This document shows positions 21,549 through 32,547 of a stretch of 64,000 nucleotides of DNA, in pieces. A model generated the notes under the pieces. The model was not told where the DNA came from. It worked only from the letters and a program-made list of their open reading frames with translations, and did no database searches. The DNA comes from Agapanthus africanus (lineage: Eukaryota > Streptophyta > Magnoliopsida > Asparagales > Amaryllidaceae). Where the stretch lies: assembly GCA_030015575.1 (NCBI GenBank), contig JASDDO010000024.1:41068114-41132113 (forward strand), written 5' to 3'. The stretch's first letter is position 1, and each line of letters opens with the position of its first letter. The position numbers were made by a program, and so were the translations under genes.

Positions 21549-24500
21549 ATGTCTTTCGATCTCTCTTTCCCGTTTGTTCTCAGAGGGAGGATTCCCTGAG
21601 GCGCCTGTGGACCGAGAGGTTCTCGCGCTCATCCGAGACCATGACCCGGAACACAAAAAACTTCACTTGTGGGGTAGATGGTACGACCAGATTATCAGAG
21701 GTCGTTGAAGCTTCTCTTGTGCGACGCCGTCGGAACCTATCTCGGCGATCCCGTATGCGGATACACCCCCGGTGAACTATGCAGTGGAGGTTGTCAATTG
21801 GACTTCGGAGGGTCTTCTTTAACCTTCGATCGCCGCCGTACCCATGAAGCCGGTGGCGGATTTGGATACCTTGGGGCGGCGCATATGTCAGGATGAGTCG
21901 AGCCCTTGGGGACAGCCCTACAACATCGGGCTAACTCCCCGTCATCCAGCCGGGTACTTGCAGTGGGCCCGGTACATCTTGTCGGCGAAGAAATCACAGC
22001 TGTTAAGGCTTGGGCTATACCCTGCGGTCTACGCTTCGTTGTTCTAATATTCTGCACCTCCCACGTGGTGGATTAAGGCGTTCTTGGAGCAGAAGAATAT
22101 CCCGACCCATACCTTCCTTCTACTGGACAGAGAGGTCTCCATTTCCTTGGAAGAATTCGCCGAGGTTTCTGGTCTACCGGTCAGGGGGGCACTATGAGGA
22201 GCCGCTTCCTCCGGATGAATACGTTTTTGCCACCAAGCCAGTAGTGATGGGCCTCACGCCAGAGAACGCCATTCAGCACTAGTTCCCCAGCCTGATAAAG
22301 GTGTTGAGCCTGTACGAGAGCCTCTTCCTTGAATCCGGAGGCCGGGGGGTCAGTTTTGCGAACTTCATTGCCCGGTTTCTTCGCCCGGAGATTTTGTCGC
22401 GACGAGGCGAAAAGTTTGCTAAGCTCGATGATCCCTTCGGCTTAGGCTTGGACCGTCAACCGGTACTGGAAGCTGATCAGAAGGGCTTCTTTCTTCCTGA
22501 CGCTGCGATCATCCCTCTGTCAGAAATTGCTGCCCCGGGCATTGATGAGGAGGCGTTCTTTCTTGGGTTTCTTGGGCTATGGTTGAGTTGGTTCGCGCTC
22601 CTTATGCATCCTTGTTACATGAGGCCTTCTGTCTTCTACCTCGCGCATCGCATGGTTGCCGGAATACAAGTGGCCATCGGGATCACCGGGTTAGCCCACT
22701 TATACCACGGTCTTAGCGTAGCAGTGGATACCACTGAACCGGGGGTGCATCCTGCCGACTTCCCGATGCATTACTTCACTTCATGGATAAAGATGCACGT
22801 GCTCGGGGTTTTTGGCATTCACAAGAGACCTTCGTTTTACGAGATATGCAAGTTCCCTCGGATTATGCGACTGGTTGACGCCTCCATCGTGAGTCCGTCA
22901 CAGCGGGAAGCTAGGGGCTTGCTCCTTCGTCCGCGCACGGTCGGAGATGGTATGTCTTTCACAGACAAAGTCTTGACCATCGGCCAGGAAACTTCGAAGG
23001 CGGTGCTGTCACTGCAAGACATTTTTAAGGTCGGGGCCTCCGTGTTGAAAGCCCGGGAGATTCTCCATTTGTACTCTATCAGGCCGGGCTATTTGTATTC
23101 AGGCAAAATGATGCGGCGCTATTCATGAGATACAACCCTCATCATTTTGCCCAGCAGCTGAGTTATAATCAGGGAGTCCCGCTGGAGGTTTTCTTGGTAG
23201 AACCCGTTGCCACTGAAGAGGGGATGCGGGGCGCGCTGCATCATTTCATGTGCTTAAATACGGGATCTCATTTCTTTATTAGTGAACCGGGTTGCGTCCC
23301 GAGGGCCCTTAATGTACACGTGGCCTGGTATCAACATGCAACGTGTGCTGTTATCAGGGAGGAGAAGCGGCTGCTACTCGACCGCAAGGGTGCACCCCCT
23401 GCTAGTGACTGAAACCTCCCCTTTAAGCGACGGACGATTATCCTTCCTCCGCTCAGAGAAGCTGCCGTGATCGAAGTCCCCGGCGATAGGCCTGAGCTAC
23501 CGGTGCCCCGTGCTTCCGTGGAGACGGTAAATGTAGCTTCCCCCGAATCTGGCGTGGGCTCAGATATCGGGACTCGTCGCCCCAAAGTGCCTGCCAAGCG
23601 TAAGCTTGTGCTTGCTGCGACTGGAGCTCGCGCGCAGAAGAGGAAGAAGAAGTTGGTCCTCTCTCTAGATGCTGTACTCTTCCTGGAACCTCAGGCTTCT
23701 TATAACGAGGGCCTGAGCGAACATGGGACCAACGAAGGTCTCTTCATAGCGCCGGAAGATACTGATCTCGAGGCCGCTATTGCAGCTTCTGTGCGATCCG
23801 CAAGCCACCAAGCAGAAATGGCCACCTTCGCACAATCAAGTAAACATCAGTCGCACCTTGTTATTGCATTATATCTTTATTTTTATTATCATGTCTTGAC
23901 TGACATTTTTCCTTCTGTAACAGGCTTTACCACTGAAGAGGCTCTGGCGACTTCCCTTAGGACCTTTGAGGAGGAGGAAAGGAATAGCGCTTTGTTGGGC
24001 ATTGGTATGTCTCGGTTCATTGCATCTTCATTCTCCTTTCTTATGGACAATCTAACCCCTTCTTTATCTTATCGCAGGGACCACAATGCCAATCCCGCAA
24101 GGTGATGCGGAGATTCTTCCCGGGCCAGCCACCGAAGTCCCGGCCTCTTCGGGACTGCCGAAAGAGGCCTTACTCAAACGACCGATGACGGAAGCTGTAA
24201 CGGCTCCAGAGGTAACCCTTGGCGTGGATGACGACGTCCTATTGATGGAGGCGTCCAGAAGATCCGCTTTGACGGCCCGAGCGGAAAGGAAGCGCCGAAT
24301 GCGCGCGGCAAGGGAGCGTAGTGATGTCTTGGCCGTGGGTGCGGGTTCGAGCACCACTACCCCTGCCCCTACTCCTTCAGAAGAATCCCTGGATGCCTTG
24401 TCCACTGCCTATAGACGAGCAGCACATGCGGCTCGGGAAACGGTCGGAAGACCAACTCAAGGTAATGTGACACGGAGTTCCGTTGTCAAAGTTTTAAATA

Positions 24501-26310
24501 TCAATTCTCATATATCTTATCTTGCAGGGCCGAGTCTTACCGAAGAAGTGGCGGCGACCGCTGAGCCTGGGGTAGCGGTAGAGGAGGTAGTCATGATTGC
24601 CGAACCCGAGGTGGCGGTAGGCGAGATGGCTGCAATTGCCGAGCTCGAGGTAGCGGCGGGTGAGACAGTCACGATCGCCGAGCCTGAGATGGCGGTAGGT
24701 GAGATGACCACCATTGTCGAGCCCGAGGTGGCGATGGGTGAGATGGCTACAGCCGCCGAGCCTGAGGTGACGATGGGTGAGATGGGTACAGCCGCCGAGC
24801 CCGAGGTAGTCACTCTTTCGCAAGAGTCGGGCACTGCCCCGATCGTCGCTTTTTCCGCCCGTGGCTCTTTGCCATTTCCTGGCGTTGCAAGCGTTACGAC
24901 GGCTCTCGTAGAGTCAGGGGATGAAGCGACGGGAGGTGAGACCATCCCGATGGAAGAGGGTGAAACAGTTGCTTTATCAAGTGATGCCCTCGTCGCGGTT
25001 CCGACTGGCGACTCATCTGGTAGATTTTGGGTCATTGCTTTTCTTTTTATTCTGCAATCCTTTTCAATCTTTCCTGACAGTATTTATCTCGTTTCTAATG
25101 CATGCGTGGCAAGCGCCGAGGTCGCGCTACGCGAGGCAACGCCATCAGTCACCGTTTTGATGGTGAGCCCTCCTCTACCTTCTCTCGCACCGTCTCAAAT
25201 GTTGGAAGGTACGGATTTATGACCCATCAGTCTTACTTCTAGGATGTATAATTTATGTACTGACATTGCATTACCGCGTCCTTCCAGGAGTCCTTTTTTA
25301 TCACCTGTATCAGGTGCTACAGCCACACTTCTCCTTTCAGTCAGAGATTAGCCCGCCCGCTGGTGTTGGTGAGTATTATTTTTTTTGACCGACGTCCTTC
25401 CTTTTAACGGGCAGTCATGTTATTGCTAATTCTTCTTTGCATTGCTTGTAGCCTTACAAATTGAAGGAGGGGACGAAGGTATTGTTGCGCCACCGGAACT
25501 CCCAGCTCTGCCCCCTGTTGCAGCCGGTATAGTAGACTCTATTGTTCGTGTACTTTTCTTTATTTCTTGACCCGACATCTGATTGTGATTTGTTTTGTAG
25601 CGGTCACATCGATTCCAGCCCTTTTCGAGTCTCTTATTATAATGCCGGCAGGGCCCTTTTCCAGACGTCCATCCTCAAAAGGTGCAGTGACCAGTCTGCG
25701 TATGCTGAGCGAATACGTCGAGGAGCTTGACGCGGAGGCTCCTACATCTGCTGCAGATTTCGCTGCCGAGGTCAATCCAATGCTGGCGACGCTTGTGAAC
25801 TTCCATAATGAAGGCGTCGTCGAGTCTTGGGTTAATCATTGCAAGAAAATTGAGTCCTGCCTGCATGAGCTTGAGCTTATGCGTCCTGCCCCTAAGATTC
25901 AGGCTTTGAACTCCCAACGGGCCGCATGGGTCGAGCAGAGCGTGTCCTTCCTCCGCCATTTCGAACAAGAAGCGACCTTGAGGCGGAAGGAACGCGAGGA
26001 GGCTTCCGCTGAGTCTGTCCGATTACGTGCCCAGGTCGAAGCGAACGCCGCACAACTGAGAGCCGTCTTTGACACCTTGCAGCAATGTATCTCGGACGGG
26101 CTTGTATTGAGACGGAAGCTCGACTCTATTGAGCGGGTTACGCAGAGTCGCGAAGCTGCCCAACGGGAAATCGATGAGAAGATTTCATCATGCTTGTAAC
26201 AAAGGACTCGAATCGAAGCGGATCTGGTCGCGGCGGCTGATCATGAGAAGGCACTGAAAGAAGTGCGAGAGCATCTTACGGACTTGTTGAAAACGCTTCC
26301 TTCTCAGTAG
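21549..26310 (+). CDS. Antisense passenger gene of element A: plant mobile domain protein, with introns
   Basis: The gene runs opposite to pol. A start at ATG 21549 follows the leader-intron acceptor by five bases. The first part encodes a plant mobile domain (PMD, aminotransferase-like family), best seen at 22301-23128 with GLWLSWFALLMHP, ITGLAHLYHGLSVA and MHYFTSWIKMHVLGVF. Then come a linker with KRKKK basic clusters, a 13-residue repeat region, and a Glu/Arg-rich coiled coil at about 25.68-26.30 kb. About seven GT-AG intervals of 65-85 bp lie between 23.8 and 25.6 kb. The stop is at 26308. PMD proteins occur in hosts (MAIN/MAIL family) and in mobile elements, and the molecular function here is unknown. 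As part of a fossil element, the copy has a few breaks in its first half. Confidence 0.65.
24540..24812 (+). repeat. 39-bp coding minisatellite in passenger gene A
   Basis: About six and a half units encode the 13-residue repeat (x)2-3-IAEPEVAVGEM with variation. The period is a multiple of three and the frame is kept. No similar array is obvious in the copy in B, so length varies between copies. Confidence 0.8.
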
Positions 26311-26406
26311 CTGTTTTGTACCAATTACACACTTGTAATATTTGAATAACATGTATCCATTTTTTATTCTTTTATATGATGTATCTTGTATTCAAATGAG
26401 TTCATG

Positions 26407-26412
26407 AATAAA
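26407..26412 (+). terminator. Poly(A) signal of passenger gene A
   Basis: AATAAA lies 97 bases after the stop in the context TTGTATTCAAATGAGTTCATGAATAAAGACA. The same context, with few changes, is found on the minus strand of B at 40347. Conservation of this 3' end in two elements supports a separate transcript. Confidence 0.65.
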
Positions 26413-26550
26413 GACACATTTTTCTTATCTCCCACTGTCGTTTTCTTTTCTTTGTTGTGTTGTTGGTATGTTACTCTGGCAAGTGTGGCCTGTAGATAAT
26501 AAAGAACATTTCATCTTGAAGCAGGTTCAGATCTGCTACCTAAGACTTTT

Positions 26551-26690
26551 CAACTTTATGAGCCGTGAGGGTCTCATAAAGACATTTCTCCCTACGAGTC
26601 ATGAGGATCTCGTAGGTGTCTTTTCTCCTTAGGAGTCATGAGGATCTTATAAGAGAGTTTTCTTCCTTACGAATCGAGAGGATCCATAAG
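26551..26690 (-). repeat. Constant-loop hairpin array A-1
   Basis: Units pair perfectly at 26555-26562 with 26573-26580 (TTTATGAG/CTCATAAA) and at 26591-26598 with 26609-26616 (CCTACGAG/CTCGTAGG). Two weaker units follow. Loops are 10 nt and read ATCCTCATGA or ACCCTCACGG in element sense. Confidence 0.8.
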
Positions 26691-26705
26691 TGTTTAGTGA
26701 GATTG

Positions 26706-27945
26706 ACATGTAGATGACGTATTTCCGCGATGGGGTCGTGTGGATGACGTATTTCCGAGACGGGGTCATGTGGATGATGTATTTCTGAGATGGGGTCATG
26801 TGGATGATGTATTTCCGAGACGGGGTCATGTGGATGACGTATTTCCGTGACGGGGTCATGTGGATGACGTATTTCCGCGACGGGGTCATGTGGATGACGT
26901 ATTTCCGAGACGGGGCCATGTGGATGACGTATTTCCGTGATGGGGTCATGTGGATGACGTATTTCCGTGACGGGGTCATGTGGATGACGTATTTCCGAGA
27001 CGGGGTCATGTGGATGACGTATTTCCGTGACGGGGTCATGTGGATGACGTATTTCCGAGACGGGGTCATGTGGATGACGTATTTCCGCGACGGGGTCATG
27101 TGAATGACGTATTTCCGAGACGGGGTCATGTGGATGACATATTTCCGAGACGGGAACATGTGGATGACGTATTTCCGCGATGGGGTCATGAGGATGACGT
27201 ATTTCCAAGACGGGGTCATGTGGATGACGTATTTCCAAGACGGGGTCTTATAGATGACGTATTTCCAAGACGGGGTCATGTGGATGACGTATTTCCGTGA
27301 CGGGGTCTTGTGGATGATGTATTTCCGAAACGGGGTTATGTGGATGACGTATTTCCGCGACAGGGTCATGTGGATGACGTATTTTCACGACGGGGTCATG
27401 TTTCCACGACGGGGTCATGTGGATGACGTATTTCCGTGACGGGGTCATGTGGATGACGTTTTTCAGAAACGGGGTCATGTGGATGACGTATTTCCATGAC
27501 GGGGTCATATGGATGACGTATTTCCGTGACGGGGTCATGTGGATGATGTATTTCCGAGACGGGGTCATGTGGATGACGTATTTCCGAGACAGGGTCACTT
27601 GGATGACGTATTTCCGAGACGGGGTCATGTTGATGACGTATTTCCATGACGGGGTCATGTGGATGACGTATTTCCGAGACGGTGTCATGTGGATGACGTA
27701 TTTCCGAGACGGTGTCATGTGGATGACGTATTTCCACGACAGGATCATGTGGATGACGTATTTCTGCGACGGGGTCATGTGGATGACGTATTTCCGTGAC
27801 GGGGTCATGTGGATGACGTATTTCTGCTACGGGGTCATATGGATGACGTATTTCTGCGACGGGATCATTTGGATAATGTATTTCTGTGACGGGGTCATGT
27901 GGATGACGTGTTTCTGCGACGGGGTCATGTGGATGACGTATTGTC
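26706..27945. repeat. 30-bp minisatellite, about 41 units
   Basis: The unit GTGGATGACGTATTTCCGNG followed by ACGGGGTCAT repeats head to tail with about 10 percent variation. Because the period is a multiple of three, it yields long false reading frames on both strands. Nearly every unit keeps TGACGTA. The array lies between the end of passenger gene A and the 3' side of pol, and B has no equivalent. Confidence 0.95.
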
Positions 27946-27954
27946 TATCGTAAT

Positions 27955-28130
27955 GAGACGAATATCGAAGTGGTCTCCAGATTGTCTGGGAACCATCGAG
28001 ATTTGGAGTAGGGGCTTTGCCGTAGCTCCAGGGTTGATTGCAGCGTCTGAATCCTGCTGGAATGGGGAGGAACGTTGTTAATGGTCTCTAGGCTATCACT
28101 GAACCATCGAGATTTGGCTTCGTCTTCTGA
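27955..28130 (-). repeat. Partial units of the Tat 3' long tandem repeat
   Basis: About one and a half units with the words GCAGCGTCTGAATCCTGCTGGAATG and CTGAACCATCGAGATTTGG match units at 39060-39475 (B) and 48485-48832. No gene is present. Confidence 0.65.
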
Positions 28131-28171
28131 TGGAGCCTGGGGAGGGAAGGTGTGATTCCTTCTTTGTTTGC

Positions 28172-28217
28172 GCCCCTGGATTGTATACAGGGATTGATGT
28201 GATGTCACCTGTAGGGC
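28172..28217. repeat. GTATAC cassette, copy 2
   Basis: It opens GCCCCTGGATTGTATAC and closes GTAGGGC. It lies between two blocks of the A 3' region. Confidence 0.8.
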
Positions 28218-28634
28218 ATAAATTTCATTTTATTTTATTTCTTTCCGCGATGCTCTATCATTTCAGCTTTTATATCGCGAAGGTCGCGATTGCCCAATCA
28301 TTTCAGCTATTTTTCGCGGCGCCAAATCATTTCGGCTATTTATTTTATTTTTACTCGCTGCTTTTTATTGTGAGTTGCCCAATCATTTCGGCTATTTTGC
28401 ATGCATACATTTTTACTTGCTGATTTTGTTGCAAGTTGCCTCATCATTTTGGCTATTTTGCATGCATGTGTGGCTCGCCGGCTTTTTTCTGCAAGCATGG
28501 ACTTAGACACCGATTTCGGCATCAGCACCGCTACAACTGGGATATTGCCAGAAGCGAATCATCATTTGCCTCTGTCGATATCAAACAAAGGTGGCTTAGC
28601 GAACAGGGTTAGGATCCTGTCGACTAAGGCTTTT
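28218..28634. other. Tat 3' spacer with repeated CAATCATTTCGGCTATTT words
   Basis: No gene is seen. The word (A)ATCATTTCGGCTATTT recurs five or six times at 28.25-28.46 kb. Its reverse complement AAATAGCCGAAATGATTGGG recurs at 38.75-38.95 kb in B. A further segment near 28.52 kb (GGCATCAGCACCGCT) is related to the 83-bp repeats of element C. Confidence 0.6.
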
Positions 28635-28812
28635 GACTTCATGAGCCGTAAGGGTCTCATAAAGGTATTTCTCCCTGCGAGTCGTGAGGATCTCATAAGT
28701 GCGTTTTCTCCTTAAGAATCATGAGGATCCCTAAGTGCATGTTCTCTTATAAGTCGTAAGGATCTTACAAGAGTGTTTTCTCCTTATAAGTCGAGAGGAC
28801 TTACAAGGGTTG
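28635..28812 (-). repeat. Constant-loop hairpin array A-2
   Basis: About five units. The clearest is CTTATAAG/CTTACAAG at 28746-28753 and 28764-28771 with one mismatch. The first unit has ATGAG/CTCAT extended by TT/AA. Loops keep the TC[G/A]TRAGGAT form on the plus strand. Confidence 0.75.
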
Positions 28813-28873
28813 TTCACCATGTAGACATATCCCTAGTCACGGATGGGACTTTGTTAGGGGAATGTTTATTCGC

Positions 28874-28919
28874 GTCCGTGGATTGTATACAAGGGTCAGC
28901 GTTGAGCCGCTTGTAGGGC
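28874..28919. repeat. GTATAC cassette, copy 3
   Basis: It opens GTCCGTGGATTGTATAC and closes GTAGGGC. Copies 2 and 3 flank hairpin array A-2, as copies 4 and 5 flank array B-2. Confidence 0.8.
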
Positions 28920-28994
28920 AGTATTGGAGGTTGTGGTGGTTGCGGTGGTTGCTTAAGAACATGTTCAGATCCCTGTAACTTAAGACTTTTGAAT

Positions 28995-29170
28995 CTTATG
29001 AGCCGTGAGGGTCCCAAAAGAGGGTTCTCCTTACGAGTCGTGAGGATCTCGTAAGTGTAATTTCTTCTTAGGAATCATGGGGATCCCTAAGTGTGTTGGT
29101 CCCTTGTGAGTCGTAAGGATCTCACGCAGGTAGTTTCTCCCCACAAGGTCGAGAGGACCTTGCAAGTTTC
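28995..29170 (-). repeat. Constant-loop hairpin array A-3
   Basis: The unit CTTACGAG/CTCGTAAG at 29030-29037 and 29048-29055 is a perfect 8-bp stem with a 10-nt loop. Neighbouring units (CTTAGG/CCTAAG, GTGAG/CTCAC, CAAGG/CCTTG) have other stem sequences. Confidence 0.8.
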
Positions 29171-29369
29171 TTTTAACGAGATTGTGCCCTTTCGGGTTTT
29201 CACAAAACTCACCGGTAGCCCTGCTGTTTTTACTCACGGAGCCCTTTCGGGTTTTCATCCGTGCTATTTTTTGCTTATGGACATACCGTTTTTTTTATTC
29301 TTTTTTTTCCCTTTTTTTGTGTCAGCCTTGGGGTGCTGCAATCCACAGTAGTTTATCGACGTCTCGGTC

Positions 29370-29512
29370 AACGGCTAGTTTTAGGACATAGTGGTCCATC
29401 GTTAGTTTGAGAACGTTTCGGTCCGTTGTTAGTTTTAGGACATTTCGGTCCATTGTTAGTTTAAGGACGTTTCGGTCCGTCTTTAGTTTAAGGACATTTC
29501 AGTCCATTAGCC
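29370..29512. repeat. GGAC/GTCC mini-hairpin array next to pol of A
   Basis: Five or so units such as GGACATTTCGGTCC and GGACGTTTCGGTCC lie 35 bp apart, about 90 bp beyond the end of pol. The position corresponds to 37555-37800 in B. Confidence 0.8.
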
Positions 29513-29597
29513 GGCTACTACTTATAGAGTTTGGGCTTAGGAAGATAGCGAGCGGACATAGTCGTCGTCATCTATCGTTGACCTAGGCCGTGACTCT

Positions 29598-30854
29598 TCA
29601 GGCGTAGTACTTTTTCAGGAAACGACCATTTATTGGCCCAAAGGGCCTTTCTCCATGCATGCCCATGAATAGATAGGCCCCACCCTGGTAGACCTTGTCT
29701 ATAATATACGGGCCTTCATAGTTCGGCTCGAATTTCCCTCGTTTGGCACGATTGGGGATCATAGGCCTTTAGACCACTACCATGAGCTCGTCTTGGCGGA
29801 ATGTCCTCGGCCTAGTCAACCTTTCGTATGAGCACGTCATCTTTGCTTTATAAGCCTCCAGATTTTGTTGCGCTATGAGCCGGGTTTCATCAAGGGCATC
29901 GAGCTCCTCAAGCCGAAGGTGAGCATTCTCTTCGTCCATTAGCTCGTAATGAATTGCCACTCGTAGAGAGGGTAGCTCTATCTCGAGGGGGAGTACCGCC
30001 TCTGTACCGAATACCAATGCGTGCGGAGTTGTGTTCGTGGCCGTTTTGAACGTAATTCGATATGCCCAGAGAGCTTCATGCGGTCTCTCGTGCCATTCCT
30101 TCTTATTTCGAGACACCGTCTTTTTCACGATCTTCGTTAAGGTCTTGTTAAAAGCCTCAGCTAGATCGTTAGCTCGGGGATTATAGACCGAGGAGTATCT
30201 CCAGTCTATGTTATGCTGTTGTACGAAGCGGCTGATCTTGTGGCTTCTGTAGGCTGGCCCGTTATCGGAGATAATCTATCGTGGAGTTCCAAACCGATAA
30301 ATGACGTCCGTCTTGAAGAAATGAAGGATATTCTCCGTCTTCACTTCTCTCAGCGGTACTGCTTCTGCCCATTTGGAGAAGTAATCAGTTGTCGCAAAAA
30401 TGAATCGATGTCCCCTGGACGATGCTGGCTCAATGGGGCCGATTATGTCAGTCCCCCACATTTCGAATGGCCAGCTAACCACTGTTGGATGTAGTGGGTT
30501 TGGATGCTGATGGATAAAGTCCCCGTGAATCTGGCATGAATGGCACTGCTTCGCGTATTCGAGGCAGTCTTGGATCATCGTGGGCCAATAATAACCCATC
30601 CGTTTGATCTTCAGCTTCATCTTCGGCCCGGCTTGGTGAGAACCGCAGAGTCCATCGTGAGTTTCTTGGACAACTCTCTTTGCCTCTTCAGGCCCCAGGC
30701 ATCTTAGCCACAGAGAGTCAAATGACCTTTTATACAGAGTATTATTGACGAAAGCAAAAGATAGAGCTCGTTTCATAAGTTGATGTCTTGAGGACGCATC
30801 TTCAGGTGTTCGACGGGATTTGAAGTGGTCTATAAACACTTCTCTCCAATCCAT
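29598..30854 (-). pseudogene. Integrase region of element A
   Basis: The order YYWPTMIQDC, CHSCQIHGD (zinc domain), WGTDIIGPI and TTDYFSKWAEAVPL (catalytic core), then the LDALDETRL and TRPRTF segments of the C-terminal part matches gypsy integrase. The zone ends with a stop shared in position with B. It is broken in places. Confidence 0.85.
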
Positions 30855-31700
30855 AGCATTTTCCTGGTCTTTATTTGTAGAGTCGTTTGCTCGGTCGCTC
30901 CCTTTTCTTCGGACGACTCCGGAGATATTTTTGCCGGTGCGAGAACCCGACGGCTTTGCACAATGATCCTCACCTCATCGAGGTTTTCGTCAGCCAGTTC
31001 TTTAGCGAGCTTGGCTAATGCATCCACTTTGCTATTTTTCGCACGCGGTATGCTTTCCAAAGTGTAGGAAGGAATTTGAGTCAGCGGTTGCTGTACTCTC
31101 TCGCCGTACTTCACCAGTTCTGGCTTGCACGTTTGATAGTCGCCGTTTACTTGACTAACGACCAGTTGGGAGTCTCCGTATATGAGGAGGTTTTCGATTC
31201 CCATGTCGATGGCGATCTCAAGATCTGCTGTCAAAGCTTCATACTCGGCTTCGTTGTTCGTCTTCGGCTCTGTTAAGGAGAAGGCAAAGCGCATTATCCC
31301 TCCTTGTGGAGTTACGAAGATGAGGCCTTCCCCCGATTTGATTATAGGGGTGTTTTGTTTGCGCTTCTTCATGGAAGACGCTCCATTAAAATAAAGTTCC
31401 CACCGGGTATCACCCCCGTCGATCGTTCCAAACGCATGTTCGTCTGGCAGTTCGCAATTCAAAGGAGAATCGGCAGGTATCGGATGCTCAGCGAGGAAAT
31501 CGGCGATGGCCTGGCCTTTCACCGCCTTAAGAGGACGATATGTTATCGAAAACTCCATCAAGAGCAAGGACCATTTAGCGAGCCGCCCCGTTAGTATGGC
31601 CTTCGACATCAAATATTTGAGGGGATCCACTTTTGATATGAGATGGACCTCATGTGCCAATGCATAGTGTCTGAGCTTCGTTATTGCGAAGATCAACGCC
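30855..31700 (-). pseudogene. RNase H and archaeal-type RNase H region of element A
   Basis: The segment WELYFNGASSMKK, then LTEPKTNNEAEYEALTADLE and LLIYGDSQLVVSQVNGDYQ, is the second, archaeal-type RNase H typical of the Tat lineage. It lies between the ordinary RNase H and integrase. It supports the lineage assignment for A and, with the same motif, for B and C. Confidence 0.85.
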
Positions 31701-32547
31701 AGGCAGTGTTTTTCGATGGGAGAGTAATTGCTTTCTGCCCCCAGGAGAACCCGACTCAAATAGAAGAAGGATCTCTCCTTCCCTTGGTCGTTTTCTTGTG
31801 CCCATAATGCGCCTAAGGAACCTTCAAGGGCAGTTGTATACAGAATAAGAGGCTTTCCTTTGACCAGAGCGGTTAGCACTGGAGGATTCTGTAGGTATTG
31901 TTTGATTTCGTTCAGTGCGCTTTGGCATTTGCGATCCCAGACGAACGGGGTTCCCTTCTTCATCTGGTGATTGTAAGGACGGGACTTGCCTGAGAGATTG
32001 GCTATACATCGCCGGATATACGCGATCTTCCCTTGGAGAGACCGCAGTTGCTTGAGAGTCTTCGGCGGGGGCATTTCCATAATCGCCTTGATCTTCGACG
32101 GATCTATTTCGATGCCTCGGTGTCGGATGATGAATCCTAGGAAGAGACTCCGAATGCGCATTTGAGAAGGTTCATCTTCAAGTTGTATTGCCGAAGGCGT
32201 TGAAATACGATCTTCAGATGCTCTAAATGTTCCTCGTATGATTTACTTTTCATCACTAGGTCGTCGATATAGCATTCGACAATTTCATGTATGAGGTCAT
32301 CGAAGATATTCGTCATGGCCCTCGAATAGATGGCACCAGCGTTCTTTAGACCGAAGGGCATCACCTTGTAGCAGAATATGCCCAAAGGGGTCCGGAAAGC
32401 GGTATGCTTCTGGTCTTCGGGATGCATTTTAATCTGATTGTATCCTGACGAGCCGTCCATGAAGGAGAAAACTTCATGAGTAGATGTATTGTCTATCATC
32501 AGCTCGGTGACCGGTACTGGAAAGTCGTCCTTCGGGCAGGATTCGTT
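31701..32547 (-). pseudogene. Reverse transcriptase region of element A
   Basis: The landmarks FSFMDGSSGYNQIKM, MPFGLKNAGAIYSR and CYIDDLVMKS (the YIDD box) identify a gypsy reverse transcriptase. The sequence ends abruptly at the LTR-like block that starts at 32548. Protease and gag of this copy are not in the window. Confidence 0.85.

Larger units (their letters stand above)
17962..32547 (-). mobile_element. Giant Tat-like Ty3/gypsy element A, 5' part missing, broken
   Basis: In element sense (minus) the parts are reverse transcriptase, RNase H, an archaeal-type second RNase H, integrase, a long repeat-rich 3' region containing an opposite-strand passenger gene, and LTR sequence ending in GGGGAACA at 17962. 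The gypsy domain order and the double RNase H are marks of the Tat lineage. Elements of this lineage are known to reach 15-25 kb and to carry extra, often antisense, genes. The visible part is 14.6 kb. Coding parts are broken in several places. The element is joined to an LTR-like block at 32548. Confidence 0.8.

Noticed and set aside
26636-27369. Long open frames on both strands with 10-residue repeats such as PSRKYVIHMT
   Set aside because: They are translations of a 30-bp tandem repeat whose period is a multiple of three; both strands are open at once and no start context or homology is seen.
26706-27945. CRISPR-like array of 30-bp repeats
   Set aside because: The units abut directly with no unique spacers, and the surroundings are plant retrotransposons.
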